A DNA stretch of 64,000 nt. Source: Verrucomicrobiaceae bacterium. Lineage in GTDB: Bacteria; Verrucomicrobiota; Verrucomicrobiia; Verrucomicrobiales; Verrucomicrobiaceae. The translations under genes were made by a program, and so were the position numbers. Where the stretch lies: positions 248,001-312,000 of the forward strand of contig JAIBCL010000003.1 in assembly GCA_019694165.1 (NCBI GenBank), in the 5' to 3' direction. Within the stretch, counting starts at the first letter, position 1, and every line of letters starts with the position of its first letter. Below, piece by piece: positions 17,481 through 28,271 of this stretch. A model generated the notes under the pieces. That model saw only the letters and a list, made by a program, of their open reading frames with translations. It was not told where the DNA came from and searched no databases.

Positions 17481-17613
17481 CGAACCCGCCGTCACGCATC
17501 GGTCACAGGCATCGCTGCTGCTCCCGTCGCAGACCGTCCATTGCCATGAGCAGGGCGAGCCAGGTCCATCAACTCTGTGCAACGCCATGATCACCGGCGG
17601 GTTGAAGTCGCGC

Positions 17614-18513
17614 ATGAAAATCCTTCTTTTGCTCTGCTGCCTGCTTCTCGCTCACACCGTTGCCCGCGCCCAGGTGCAAGCCCCGTGGGTGCTGCCAGAC
17701 ATCAACTCGCCACGCGTAAAGCGAGTGCTCTTCGACAGCGCCGCGGCGAAACAGCAGGTGAGCTGCTACGTCTTCACACCCGAGCCGTATGACCGCAGCA
17801 CAGACCAGCGCTTTCCCGTGCTCTACTGGTTACACGGCAGCGGCGGCAGCTCGGCGCAGGCCGTGATGAGCCACACGCGACGTTACGCCGCCGCCATGCG
17901 TGAGGGGAAGATGCCGCTGATGATCATCGTCTTCCCCAACGGACTGCCCAACGGCATGTGGTGCGACTGGAAGGACGGCTCGATCAAACTCGAGACCATC
18001 GTGCTCAAGGAACTCATCCCGCACATCGACCGCACCTATCGCACTGTCGCCGCTCGTGAGGGCAGAATCATCGAGGGCTTCAGCATGGGCGGCTATGGCT
18101 CCGCGCGCCTGGCGCTCGCCCACCCGGATATGTTTTGTGCCGCATCGCCCATGGGCGCCGGTCCCATGCAGCCCGAGTTCACCGAGACACCGCGCGCCAG
18201 CCCGCGCATGCGCGAGCGTCTGTTCCGCTCTGTCTATGGCGGCGACATGGATTGCTACCGTGCGCTGAGCCCGTGGAAGCTCGCCGAGGTGAATGCCGCG
18301 AACCTGCGCTCCGGTCTGCTGCTGCGCCAGATCGTGGGCGAGAAGGATGAGACAATGCCAAACAACCGCGCCTTCCACCAGCATCTGGAGCAGTTGAAAA
18401 TCCCGCACACCTATCGCGAGCTGCCCGGCATCCCGCATAACCCCGACCAGGTGCTGGACGCCCTCGGCGAGGACAACTGGAAGTTCTACGTGGAGGCGTT
18501 GCGGAAGAAGTAG
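17614..18513 (+). CDS. Secreted alpha/beta-hydrolase esterase (esterase D/feruloyl-esterase-like)
   Basis: 299 residues from MKILLLLCCLLLAHTVARAQ, a signal peptide; the frame is open upstream to 17446 but overlaps the regulator end. Motifs: LYWLHGSGGS (oxyanion region), GFSMGGYGSARLALAHPDMF (nucleophile Ser in GFSMGG), and a late His in ELPGIPHNPDQ. This is the PF00756 putative-esterase family, which includes feruloyl and acetyl xylan esterases. It sits 133 bp after the LacI gene on the same strand, so it may belong to the same carbohydrate locus. Confidence 0.8.
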   Translation: MKILLLLCCLLLAHTVARAQVQAPWVLPDINSPRVKRVLFDSAAAKQQVSCYVFTPEPYDRSTDQRFPVLYWLHGSGGSSAQAVMSHTRRYAAAMREGKMPLMIIVFPNGLPNGMWCDWKDGSIKLETIVLKELIPHIDRTYRTVAAREGRIIEGFSMGGYGSARLALAHPDMFCAASPMGAGPMQPEFTETPRASPRMRERLFRSVYGGDMDCYRALSPWKLAEVNAANLRSGLLLRQIVGEKDETMPNNRAFHQHLEQLKIPHTYRELPGIPHNPDQVLDALGEDNWKFYVEALRKK

Positions 18514-18871
18514 CGTCGCAAAACCAGACGCCCGCCCGGAGCGTCATGCGCCTGTCACTGCGTTGTCTGCTTCGCCCCCGGCTGTCCGGTCAATTGTTAC
18601 GTCGTGGCTCACGTTCCGCATCCGGCCGCGCCTCCCACGCCCGCAGATTGCGGAAGCTCGCTTCGGTTCCAACGCCGAGCATGATGCTGTGCTTCGCGAG
18701 TTCGACCATCGCTTGGATCGGCGGATCTGCTGCGTGAACGACAGCGACACATTCAGCCGACAGAATACTGAAACCACTCGGAACAGTCCTGGCAGAAACA
18801 GACCTGGGCAAAGCCACGGGACAGCAGACCAAGCTGGTCGATCCCCTGCTCTTCCGAGCTGGAGGATCAAG
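18514..18871. other. Intergenic stretch, mostly without recognisable content
   Basis: 358 bp between convergent genes. Apart from the coding remnant at 18590-18733 (minus strand), no intact gene, RNA or strong terminator was recognised. Two short palindromic words (for example near 18785-18850) are too weak to call. Confidence 0.5.
18590..18733 (-). pseudogene. Remnant of a protein C-terminus
   Basis: The minus-strand frame reads IQAMVELAKHSIMLGVG followed by TEASFRNLRAWEARPDAE and a stop. The text has the look of the end of a jelly-roll (DUF1080/LamG-type) domain, where xFRNLRxWEA is common, but there is no upstream domain or start. It ends close to other non-coding sequence. It is most simply a decayed gene end. 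The family resemblance is from memory and unverified. Confidence 0.4.
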
Positions 18872-20260
18872 TCACTTAGCCCACCGCAGCGCATACAGGT
18901 CCGCGTCCTTCATCTGCACTCGGAGCGTGATGGTCTGGCCGGTGAGCTTGGACACGTCGAGGACGTTGGCTTCGAACTCGTCGCCGAAGATCTCAGCGGA
19001 CTTGGCGAGCACTTTGCCCGTATCGTCGAGGGCTTCGATCTTCAAGAAGCCGACGGCGGACGTGGCGGAGTTGAGCACGAGCTTGGAGCCGGTGACTTTG
19101 ATCGGCTTCGTGGTGAACTCGCCGCCCTTCGCGTCGGCGTGCATGGAGGCGAAGCCTTGCTTGCGCACCATGAGACGGCGGATGCGATGATCGGGATGGC
19201 GGTAGTGCTCGCTGATGTAGAGCGACCATTCCTTCTCGCTCGACTCATAGATGCCGCAGGCGGTCATGTTGCTGCGCTCGGTCCAGTTGTCGATGTCGGG
19301 GCCAGGGCGCACCCAGGCTTCCAGGAAGGGACGATCCCAGTGTGTGCCATCGCGGCTGGACATGAAGACAGCATCGCTCACGCCGGGGCCGCCTTTGTGT
19401 CCGGGCACCTTCACGCGCGAGGTGGCAAAGCGTTTCGGGAACGACAGGAACAGGTGCGGCGCAGTGGGGCATGGGACCGTGGCGCTGGTGTAGAAGTGCT
19501 CCGCTGGCACGTCCTTCGCGTAACTGTGCGGCACACCATCGCTCCACGCGAGGAAGTCATTCGAGGTCATGCTTTGGATGGCGCGCACCTTGTTGGAGAA
19601 GATGCGGCTGAAGCTCATGTAGCGGCTGCGTGTGCTGTCCCAGAACGCGAGGTTCTGCGAGTCGAACGCGCCCTTCGTGATCGCTGGCTCGGGCTTCATC
19701 TTCTTCCAATGAATGCCGTCGGGCGAGGTGAAGGCATACAGCCCGCCGGGTGTCTCGCCTTGCGCCCAGTTCTTGCCCGGCTGCTTGACGCCTCCGAGCG
19801 CCTTGTAGCGTTCGTCGGGTTTCGCATTCGGATTCGAGTCGAGGAAGGGCGCGAAGTTGTGCGACTCGACCCCACGCCAGATGACGTTGTTGTCCTTGGT
19901 GCCGCCGGCTTCGATGAGACCCAGCTTGGGCCGCGTGAAGTGGATCCCGTCGTCGCTCTCCACCACGCACGTCACCTGCGCATCGCTGTGATCGCTGCCA
20001 CCATCCGAGCCGCGATAGTAGAGGCGCACCTTTTTGCCATCCTGAATGACGGAGAAGTAGCCGCAGGTTTGCCCCTCCCATGGCTGATCGGTGCTGAGCA
20101 CGACCTCGCGCCGCACCGGCTCGGCGAGTTTCAAGGCGACGCCGCTTTTCTGCGCGACGAGATACTCATCCACGAACAGCTCCCAGCGTGAACCGATGTC
20201 GAGCGGGGGGGCCGCTTGGGCGGCAAAGGCGAGCGTCAGAAACAGGGCGGTGATTCTCAT
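18872..20260 (-). CDS. Secreted five-bladed-propeller glycosidase-like protein
   Basis: 462 residues with signal peptide MRITALFLTLAFAAQAAP and the opening LDIGSRWELFVDEYLVAQ, typical of a Planctomycetes/Verrucomicrobia family annotated as glycosyl-hydrolase-like. Repeated blades contain VESDDGIHFTRPKLGL, TSPDGIHWKKMKPEP and SSRDGTHWDRPFLEAW. The C-terminal ~90 residues form a small beta-sandwich-like domain. It is a paralogue of the truncated protein at 1-539 (shared ESDDGxH..PxLGLxE and GxKxNN). It faces the DUF1501 gene at 20484 across a 223-bp divergent region. The enzymatic activity is not known. Confidence 0.75.
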   Translation of the reverse strand: MRITALFLTLAFAAQAAPPLDIGSRWELFVDEYLVAQKSGVALKLAEPVRREVVLSTDQPWEGQTCGYFSVIQDGKKVRLYYRGSDGGSDHSDAQVTCVVESDDGIHFTRPKLGLIEAGGTKDNNVIWRGVESHNFAPFLDSNPNAKPDERYKALGGVKQPGKNWAQGETPGGLYAFTSPDGIHWKKMKPEPAITKGAFDSQNLAFWDSTRSRYMSFSRIFSNKVRAIQSMTSNDFLAWSDGVPHSYAKDVPAEHFYTSATVPCPTAPHLFLSFPKRFATSRVKVPGHKGGPGVSDAVFMSSRDGTHWDRPFLEAWVRPGPDIDNWTERSNMTACGIYESSEKEWSLYISEHYRHPDHRIRRLMVRKQGFASMHADAKGGEFTTKPIKVTGSKLVLNSATSAVGFLKIEALDDTGKVLAKSAEIFGDEFEANVLDVSKLTGQTITLRVQMKDADLYALRWAK

Positions 20261-20483
20261 GGCGGTGGCGGATGATGATGAAATGGGCTGTCGGCGGGGC
20301 GCGGCTCAGACTCGATGCGGTTTCAATACGCCGGCCGGACGCAGTCTGATCAAAGTTTGGGCGGCAGCCGGTGCTTCATTGAAGACCGTTCAGCCACCAT
20401 GAGGCGCACATGGTGCGTTCCTGAGGCGTTTGGATGACAACATCGCCGGCGGCCCGCCGTAGTAGTGCGCGTTTTTCGCAACC

Positions 20484-21920
20484 ATGAGCCCGCCGCTCTT
20501 CCGTCCAGCTTTGAACCGCCGAACCTTTCTCCAGGCTTCGACGCTGGGGCTTGCCGGCTTGCGATTCGGGCCGGGTGCGCTGGCATCGACTGGACCGGTG
20601 GTGAAGCTGCCGGTGGCCGCGAAACCGGCAAAATCGACGGTTCTCTTTTTCCTCTGTGGCGGCGCATCGCACATCGACATGTGGGACATGAAGCCGGATG
20701 CGCCGCGCGAGTATAGGGGTGAGTTCAAGCCCGTCCGCACCACGTCACCGGACATTCATTTGTGCGAGCACCTGCCGCTGCTGGCAAAGCAGGCGCACCA
20801 CTTTTCGCTCGTGCATGGAGTGACGGACGGCGGACTGGCCACGGGCGATCACCACGCGGGCTATTACTACAATCTCACCGGCCATGTGCCCGACGCGACC
20901 TTCAAGCAGCAGGGCAACGACCGCCGGCCGTACCGCGAAGACTGGCCTTACATGGGCTGCGTGGTCGGCGCAAAGCGGCCCGTGCATCCCGGCCTGCCGC
21001 AGATCATCTCGCTGCCGCACAAACCGAGCAAGCTGCCCTACACGCGCCCCGGTCAGTTCGCGGGCCGTCTGGGAGTCGAACACGATCCATTTTATCTCAT
21101 CGGCGACTTCGATCATCCGCTGCGGTTTGCCTCTCCCACCCTCACGCTGCAGGGCAAGGGCATGACCGCCGCGCGTATGGAAGACCGCCGCTCGCTGCTC
21201 GCCGCGTTCAACGAAGCCCAGACCGAACTCGACACCGAAGCCGAGGTGCAAAGTCTCATCCGTCATCAAGAGCGCGCATTCTCCCTTCTCTCGTCATCAG
21301 CCGCCGCCGAAGCCTTCGACATCACGAAGGAATCGCCAAAGCTGCGCGAGCGCTACGGCAACAACATCAACGCGATGAGCCTGCTCATGGCGCGGCGTCT
21401 CGTGGAGGCGAACGTGCCCTTCGTCACCGTGTTTTGGAAAGAAGACGAGAGCACCGCGAACCAATGCAAGAGCGCGGGAGGTTGGGACACACACGGGGAC
21501 AACTTCAACTGCCTCAAGAACTATCTGTTGCCGCCGTTCGACCGCGCCCTCTCGGCGTTCATCGAGGATCTGTCATCGCGCGGCCTGCTCGACGAGACTC
21601 TCGTGCTCGTCACCAGCGAGATGGGCCGCACGCCGAAGGTCGGCGACCGGCGCTCCGGTGGCGTGGCGGGAGCCGGTCGCGATCACTGGACTGCCTGCAT
21701 GAGCGTGCTGATGGCCGGCGGCGGCATCAGCGGCGGACAGGTCTTTGGAGAAACCGATGCGCGCGCCGAGCTGCCCAAGGACAATCCCATCCGGCCCGAG
21801 GACATCGCGAAGACGGTCTATTACTCCATGGGCATCGACGATCTCAGCGCGACCGACGCGCTGGGCCGGCGCTACAATCTGCTCGATGAGGGCAGGGCGC
21901 TGACGGCGCTCTTTGGTTGA
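20484..21920 (+). CDS. DUF1501 protein (sulfatase-like fold), Tat-exported
   Basis: 478 residues. A twin-arginine leader NRRTFLQASTLGLAGLRFG predicts folded export. DUF1501 landmarks: VLFFLCGGASHIDMWDMKPDAP, CEHLPLLAKQAHHFSLVHGV, WDTHGDNF, LVTSEMGRTPKV, AGRDHWTACMSVLMAGGGI and the ending DALGRRYNLLDEG. The family has an alkaline-phosphatase/sulfatase-type fold; its substrate has not been defined. Unlike three others in this window, it has no cytochrome-type partner next door. It diverges from the propeller gene at 18872-20260. Confidence 0.85.
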   Translation: MSPPLFRPALNRRTFLQASTLGLAGLRFGPGALASTGPVVKLPVAAKPAKSTVLFFLCGGASHIDMWDMKPDAPREYRGEFKPVRTTSPDIHLCEHLPLLAKQAHHFSLVHGVTDGGLATGDHHAGYYYNLTGHVPDATFKQQGNDRRPYREDWPYMGCVVGAKRPVHPGLPQIISLPHKPSKLPYTRPGQFAGRLGVEHDPFYLIGDFDHPLRFASPTLTLQGKGMTAARMEDRRSLLAAFNEAQTELDTEAEVQSLIRHQERAFSLLSSSAAAEAFDITKESPKLRERYGNNINAMSLLMARRLVEANVPFVTVFWKEDESTANQCKSAGGWDTHGDNFNCLKNYLLPPFDRALSAFIEDLSSRGLLDETLVLVTSEMGRTPKVGDRRSGGVAGAGRDHWTACMSVLMAGGGISGGQVFGETDARAELPKDNPIRPEDIAKTVYYSMGIDDLSATDALGRRYNLLDEGRALTALFG

Positions 21921-22014
21921 TCGCGGGTCGGCGAACATGGCGTTGAAGCGCGCTGCTTCAGCTGGCCGGCTGGCAAGTGCTTGACAACGCGCGCATCAGA
22001 CGCAAGAGCGCCGC

Positions 22015-23112
22015 ATGTGGATCGATCAAGCGCGCGACCCATGCAGAAAAGGAAATGGAGGCGATCTCAAATCTCTGACGGGGCTGCGAGGAGTCGCCGC
22101 CGCCGTGGTCTTCCTCGCGCATTTCCACTTTCAGGGTCTCTTTCCGTCATGGGAACGGGCGCTGGCGCTGGTGGAATGGCATAACGAGGCGGTGGACCTT
22201 TTTTTCTGGCTCAGCGGCTTCGTCATGACGCTGGCTTATCTGAAAAACTTCGGCGTGCGAACACCGGGTTTTTGGAAAGGCTATTTCACGGCCCGGCTGG
22301 CGCGGGTGTTCCCGGTGCATCTGCTGTCCTTCTCGGTCATGCTGCTCCTTTTCGTGGCAGGAGCGGTGGTCCTGCGGAAGTGGCCGGCCTACCTGGACAC
22401 CCGCACGGTCGTGTCAAACCTGCTGCTCGTTCAGAACTGGCCGGCCGTGAATCTCGGAAGCCTAAACATCGCCTCATGGTCCTTGAGCGTGGAATGTTTC
22501 TGTTATGTGGTCGTCACGCCGCTGGCATTCATATGTGCCGTAAGGATCGACAAGACATGGATTCTTGCGGCCGGCGTCCTGGCAGCATTGGCGGTGCGTG
22601 TGTCCATTCCCACGCTCACGCACGGCTATGTAAGCCTGGGGAGGGGAGTAAGCGGTTTCTTCGGCGGGGCGCTCCTGTTCAGGCTGTGGCAGTCGAATGC
22701 AGGCAGGGGCGCGGGTTGGTGGGCGACGGCCGGCACCGTCTGGCTGCTGGTCGGAGTCGCAGCGCGGGCATGGTGGCAGGTGGATGGCCGCTGCCTGATG
22801 CCGGCTTTTCCGGCGATCATCTACGGTCTGGCGGTTCCGCCGGCAGGACACCGCGCCGGGTTGTTCCTCTCCTCACGACCCGCCGTGTGGCTCGGGGACA
22901 TCTCTTACTCAATTTACATGTGGCACATCCCCCTCGGGATGGTCCCCATCTATCATTTGCGCCCTCATGTCGTGGGCTGGAGTGCCGGCGGCCGGCTGAC
23001 CTGGATCGTGGCGGAGATGGCTTTGGTGCTGACCGTATCCCATCTTTCTTACTATCGGTTTGAAACGCCCGCACGCCGCAGAATCCGCGCCCGAACCCAG
23101 TCGTCGACGTGA
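22015..23112 (+). CDS. Acyltransferase 3 family membrane protein (OafA/YrhL-like)
   Basis: 365 residues, about ten membrane segments. The opening KSLTGLRGVAAAVVFLAHFHF carries the signature RG and the active-site His of the family. VDLFFWLSGFVMTLAY and WLGDISYSIYMWHIPLG are also typical. Such proteins O-acylate surface polysaccharides or other glycans in the inner membrane. It sits between two DUF1501 genes on the same strand. The start at 22015 is the first ATG in frame; a later start would remove the family's N-terminal motif. Confidence 0.85.
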   Translation: MWIDQARDPCRKGNGGDLKSLTGLRGVAAAVVFLAHFHFQGLFPSWERALALVEWHNEAVDLFFWLSGFVMTLAYLKNFGVRTPGFWKGYFTARLARVFPVHLLSFSVMLLLFVAGAVVLRKWPAYLDTRTVVSNLLLVQNWPAVNLGSLNIASWSLSVECFCYVVVTPLAFICAVRIDKTWILAAGVLAALAVRVSIPTLTHGYVSLGRGVSGFFGGALLFRLWQSNAGRGAGWWATAGTVWLLVGVAARAWWQVDGRCLMPAFPAIIYGLAVPPAGHRAGLFLSSRPAVWLGDISYSIYMWHIPLGMVPIYHLRPHVVGWSAGGRLTWIVAEMALVLTVSHLSYYRFETPARRRIRARTQSST

Positions 23113-23145
23113 TGGAGCCCTGGCTTCGGCTGCGTTTTGCTGCAC

Positions 23146-23604
23146 ATGGATACGTCCACATCTTCGTCCGACTTCTTCCCGTGGTGGCTGCCGGTGGCGA
23201 TCATCGGCGGTTTCGTGGTCTTCTTCCCCGCGCTGTGGTGTGGCATCGTGTGGATCATGAGCCGCGCGGGCGGCTGGAACCGTCTGGCGGCGCGTTACCC
23301 CGCGGGCACGCGCGCGCCCGAGGGCGAGGAGTGCCGGCGAGTTTTCGGCATGGTGGGCATGGCGCGCTACAAGGGTATTCTGAAGCTGCACTTCGCGCGC
23401 GACGGCTTCTTCATGGAGGTGATGCCGATCTTCAAGATCGGCCATCCGCCACTCTTCATCCCGTGGGCCGAGGTGGTGGACCGAAAGCCGTTTCAACTGC
23501 TCTGGTTCCGCACCGTGCGGCTCACCATCGGCTCGCCCGCCGCGGGCACCATCACGCTGCCCGCGGATCTGGTGGAAAAGCACCAGCCGGGCGGAAGGAT
23601 GTGA
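23146..23604 (+). CDS. Small membrane protein of unknown function
   Basis: 152 residues from [11 protein letters not shown] (an ATG 9 bp upstream is possible). One clear membrane segment, [21 protein letters not shown] (about 12-33), is followed by a soluble beta-rich domain ending [15 protein letters not shown]. The pattern of short beta strands around [13 protein letters not shown] resembles PH-like membrane-associated domains. It lies between the acyltransferase and a DUF1501 gene. No function is assigned. Confidence 0.65.
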   Translation: MDTSTSSSDFFPWWLPVAIIGGFVVFFPALWCGIVWIMSRAGGWNRLAARYPAGTRAPEGEECRRVFGMVGMARYKGILKLHFARDGFFMEVMPIFKIGHPPLFIPWAEVVDRKPFQLLWFRTVRLTIGSPAAGTITLPADLVEKHQPGGRM

Positions 23605-23686
23605 GCGCCCTCCAAATCGGAGAATGAGACGACGAGTCTCCGGCAAAACAGCGTCACGCGCAGCGTTTGCATTGCCAATCCTGGTC

Positions 23687-25108
<1,422 letters not shown>

Positions 25109-25114
25109 GCGGAG

Positions 25115-25879
25115 CTACATCCACCCGCGCCAGCGGTACACCCATGAGCCGAGCAGCTCGTGGAACCAGGTGCTGAAGATGTCCATGCCGTTGTAGTGCG
25201 GCGGGTGGAGCCAGTCCACACTGTCCTCGCGCAGCAGCGAGGAGCGGATGTTGCACGGTGCGCACCTCACATCGAGGCCGGCTTTTCGGAAGGTCGCCTC
25301 AGCCCGGCGCATGTGGCTGGCTGATGTGACAATGATGAGCGACTTCCAACCCCGCTCTTTTGCGAGAGCGGCGGTCTTCAGCGCTTCGTCGTGCGTGTCC
25401 ACGCACAGGCCCAGGCTGACGACGGGTTCCGGCAGGACGCGCCAGGAGTCGATCCACGCCTTCACGGCATCAGCTTCGGACTCCCAAGCGCCGCCTCGAA
25501 AGTACCCACCGCCGCCGAAGACGAGGGTGCGGGATTTTCCACGCCGCGCCAGATCGACGGATGTCATCAGGCGGTCGGCACCCTGGGTGAAATGAAAGGC
25601 CACAAGCTCGTTCGCTGACGGCTCCCCGGTGCCGCCGAGAGAGATGATGGCATCAGCAGCCGGGAGCCTGGCGGGCTCGACACCGACCCACGGGCGCTCC
25701 AGCATCGCGAGCAGGCAGGACGGCACGGGAGTGCACAGCACCAGCGTGAACAGCAGCCACGGCGCGCCGAGCAGCAGCGCCTCACGCCAGCGCCGCCGCC
25801 ACACGAGCGCGGCGAGCAGCGCGGTGAGGCCCAGCCATGCCAGTCCGACCGGTTCGATGAATGCAATGATGGTTTTCAA
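25115..25879 (-). CDS. DUF218 (YdcF/SanA-like) membrane protein
   Basis: 254 residues from a TTG start at 25879 (LKTIIAFIEPVGLAW); the ATG at 25942 would begin inside the mscL terminator, so it is disfavoured. Two N-terminal membrane segments (VGLAWLGLTALLAALVW and LLLGAPWLLFTLVLCTPV) precede a DUF218 domain: ADAIISLGGTG, TLVFGGGGYFRG, SDAVKAWIDSW-like and LIIVTSASHMRRAEATF. The ASHMxRA motif is the family signature. Relatives (ElyC, SanA) affect envelope polysaccharide synthesis. It converges on the DUF1501 gene with a 6-bp gap. Confidence 0.8.
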   Translation of the reverse strand: MKTIIAFIEPVGLAWLGLTALLAALVWRRRWREALLLGAPWLLFTLVLCTPVPSCLLAMLERPWVGVEPARLPAADAIISLGGTGEPSANELVAFHFTQGADRLMTSVDLARRGKSRTLVFGGGGYFRGGAWESEADAVKAWIDSWRVLPEPVVSLGLCVDTHDEALKTAALAKERGWKSLIIVTSASHMRRAEATFRKAGLDVRCAPCNIRSSLLREDSVDWLHPPHYNGMDIFSTWFHELLGSWVYRWRGWM

Positions 25880-25940
25880 GCGCGGATCACATGACCGGGT
25901 GGTGCGTGAATGCAACCGCCGATGACCCGGTTCCGAAATC

Positions 25941-25983
25941 AAAAGAAACCCGGTGCCGGCACGCGCATGCGTCCGGCACCGGG
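25941..25983 (-). terminator. Intrinsic terminator of mscL
   Basis: Perfect 11-bp stem CCCGGTGCCGG (25949-25959) with CCGGCACCGGG (25973-25983), a 13-nt loop, and on the minus strand a T-rich tail TTTCTTTT (25948-25941). It begins 33 bp after the mscL stop. Confidence 0.9.
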
Positions 25984-26015
25984 CCGCGGGGCCTGAGAGT
26001 GCAGGCTGTGCCGGG

Positions 26016-26378
26016 TTACTTTTTCAGGAGATCGCGGATTTCGGTGAGCAGCACCACGTCAGCCGGCGGAGCGGGCGGGGACTCCTCCTTCTTTTTCTCA
26101 GTCATGGCCTTGAGCTTGTTCATAGGCTTGACGAAGACAAAGAAGACCACGGCGGCCAACAGGAGGAAGTTCAGCACGCCGGAGCCGAGGTTCCACACAC
26201 CGTCGAGCAGGGCGCTGGCGGCACCCTTGCCCGTCACGATGCCCACGACCGGATTGATGACGCCGTTTACCACGCCATCGACCAGCTTCCCAAATGCACC
26301 GCCGATGACCACGCCGACGGCGAGATCGATGACGTTGCCCTTCAATGCGAACTCTTTGAACTCGGATATTAGACTCAT
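26016..26378 (-). CDS. mscL: Large-conductance mechanosensitive channel MscL
   Basis: 120 residues, within the usual size range. The N-terminus MSLISEFKEFALKGNVIDLA and the pore helix VGVVIGGAFGKLVDGVV are diagnostic; the second membrane segment is FLLLAAVVFFVFVKPM. The C-terminus has a charged EKKKEE linker and a terminal helix VVLLTEIRDLLKK. It forms a homopentameric inner-membrane valve opened by tension under hypo-osmotic shock. It is monocistronic, with a strong terminator 33 bp downstream. Confidence 0.97.
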   Translation of the reverse strand: MSLISEFKEFALKGNVIDLAVGVVIGGAFGKLVDGVVNGVINPVVGIVTGKGAASALLDGVWNLGSGVLNFLLLAAVVFFVFVKPMNKLKAMTEKKKEESPPAPPADVVLLTEIRDLLKK

Positions 26379-26589
26379 AGCGCTTCGGTTTTACGAAGTC
26401 CGAATTCAAAAAGCAATCAGTAATTCACATCGCCAAATCATCACCAGCCAGCACCAAGCATCCCGCGCGCCGGAACCACCCGCCTCCCCCGGCGAGACCA
26501 CCGGCAGCCCGGGGCAGCTTTCGCCGCCCTTTGATTCGATTTCTCCGCGCTGACTGCCGGAAGGGAGAACTGCAGTGAGTACTGCAATC

Positions 26590-28194
26590 CTACCGCCCCG
26601 GCACCATCAGCGTGAAGGGCCACACGTACGCCTGCAGGAACACGAGGACGCCGACGAGCGCGGCGAGCACGATGCTGTGAATGAAGACGTAGCGCAGGAT
26701 GCGGCCTTCGTGGCCGAACCAGCCGGTGGCCGTGCTCGCCACCACGATGCTCTGTGCATCGATCATCTTGCCCATGACGCCGCCGGTGCTGTTCGCGGTG
26801 GCCATGAGCACAGGGCTGATGCCCACCTGATTCGCCGTGATGGTCTGCAGGCTGCCGAAGATCACGTTCGACGATGTATCGGACCCGGTCAGCGCGACGC
26901 CCAGCCACCCGAGCAGTGTGCCGAAGAATGGATAGAGCACGCCGGTCTTCGAGAGCGCGAGTCCCATCGTGGCATCACAGCCGGAGTATTTGGTAACGTA
27001 GCCGAGCGCTAGCATCGCGGCGATGGTCGCCAGCGAGTAACGCAGACGCCAGAGACACTCGACGTAGAGCCGGGCCATGCGCGGGATGGAATAGCGCATC
27101 AGCAGCCCGGAGAGCAGCGCCGCGGCGAGAATGCCCGTGCCCGTGGCCGAGACGAGGTTCAGTTTGAACTCGGCCTTTTCCGGCGGAGCACCTTCCGGTG
27201 CCACGGGCGGCACCCGCTGCACGACGTTATGGAGACCCGGCACGGGCAGGGTGCGGTTGAACAAATCATCGCACCGCTTCTTCACGGGGCCGAGGCTCCA
27301 GATGAAGACCACAACGCTGAGGATGATCCACGGCGACCAGCAGAGCCAGCGCGCGGGATGGTGCGCGGCCTCCGACTCCAGTGCGCGGTGGCGAATTTTC
27401 AAGACGACGATCACCGCCGCGAGCGAGGTGATCGACGAGACGATGTCCACGAGCCAGGGGCCGTGGAAGTTCGACAGCAGGAACTGCGGCACGGCAAAGG
27501 CGAGGCCGGCCGCAAGCGCGATGCTCCACGTCTCGCGGACGCCCTTCCAGCCATCGTAAGCAGCGACGACCCAGAAGGGTACGAGCAGGGAGAAGAACGG
27601 AAGCTGGCGGCCGGCCATTTTCGAAAGCGTGAGCAGGTCAATGCCGGTCACGGAATTCAGCGCGATGAGCGGAGTCCCCATCGCGCCGAAGGCCACCGGC
27701 GCGGTGTTCGCGATGAGCGCAAGGCCGCACGATTGCAGCGGCTTGAAGCCGAGCTGGATGAGCAGCGCCGCAGTCACCGCCACGGGCGAGCCGAAGCCCG
27801 CCGTGCCCTCGAAGAAGGCACCGAAGCAAAACGCGATGAGGATCACCTGAGAGCACGGATCGGGGGCGATGCGCACGAGCTGGTTCTTGAGCACGTCAAA
27901 CCAGCCTTTGTCCACCGTGAGCTTGTAGAGGAATATGATGTTCAGGATCATCCAGCCGATGGGCAGCAGGCCGTAGCACGCGCCATTGAGCGCCGCCATG
28001 CCCGCCGTCTTCGCCGGCATGTCGCAGCCGAAGACCGCCACGCCGAGCGCCAGCAGCAGCGCCGCGATGGCGGCCTTGTGCACGGGCATGTGGCCCCAGG
28101 CGATCATGCCTAGCAGCGCCACGACGGGGACGGCTGCGAGCACGGTGGAAAGCACCGGATGGTGAAGCGGATCGTAGTTTTGCAGCCAGGTCAT
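26590..28194 (-). CDS. L-lactate permease family transporter (LctP)
   Basis: 534 residues from MTWLQNYDPLHHPVLSTVLA; an ATG 18 bp upstream is possible. About 12-14 membrane segments. The motifs CFGAFFEGTAGFGSPVAVTA, LIANTAPVAFGAMGTP and ALTGSDTSSNVIFGSLQ are the LctP family signatures. It transports lactate (or glycolate) with protons across the inner membrane. No lactate dehydrogenase is adjacent, so the substrate rests on homology. Confidence 0.92.
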   Translation of the reverse strand: MTWLQNYDPLHHPVLSTVLAAVPVVALLGMIAWGHMPVHKAAIAALLLALGVAVFGCDMPAKTAGMAALNGACYGLLPIGWMILNIIFLYKLTVDKGWFDVLKNQLVRIAPDPCSQVILIAFCFGAFFEGTAGFGSPVAVTAALLIQLGFKPLQSCGLALIANTAPVAFGAMGTPLIALNSVTGIDLLTLSKMAGRQLPFFSLLVPFWVVAAYDGWKGVRETWSIALAAGLAFAVPQFLLSNFHGPWLVDIVSSITSLAAVIVVLKIRHRALESEAAHHPARWLCWSPWIILSVVVFIWSLGPVKKRCDDLFNRTLPVPGLHNVVQRVPPVAPEGAPPEKAEFKLNLVSATGTGILAAALLSGLLMRYSIPRMARLYVECLWRLRYSLATIAAMLALGYVTKYSGCDATMGLALSKTGVLYPFFGTLLGWLGVALTGSDTSSNVIFGSLQTITANQVGISPVLMATANSTGGVMGKMIDAQSIVVASTATGWFGHEGRILRYVFIHSIVLAALVGVLVFLQAYVWPFTLMVPGR

Positions 28195-28271
28195 GCGAGC
28201 GGGAGCGCGCATTCAAGCGGGAGGGGCTGCATTTGTCGAGACGGGAAATCGCGCCAACAGGGAAGCGCGCG

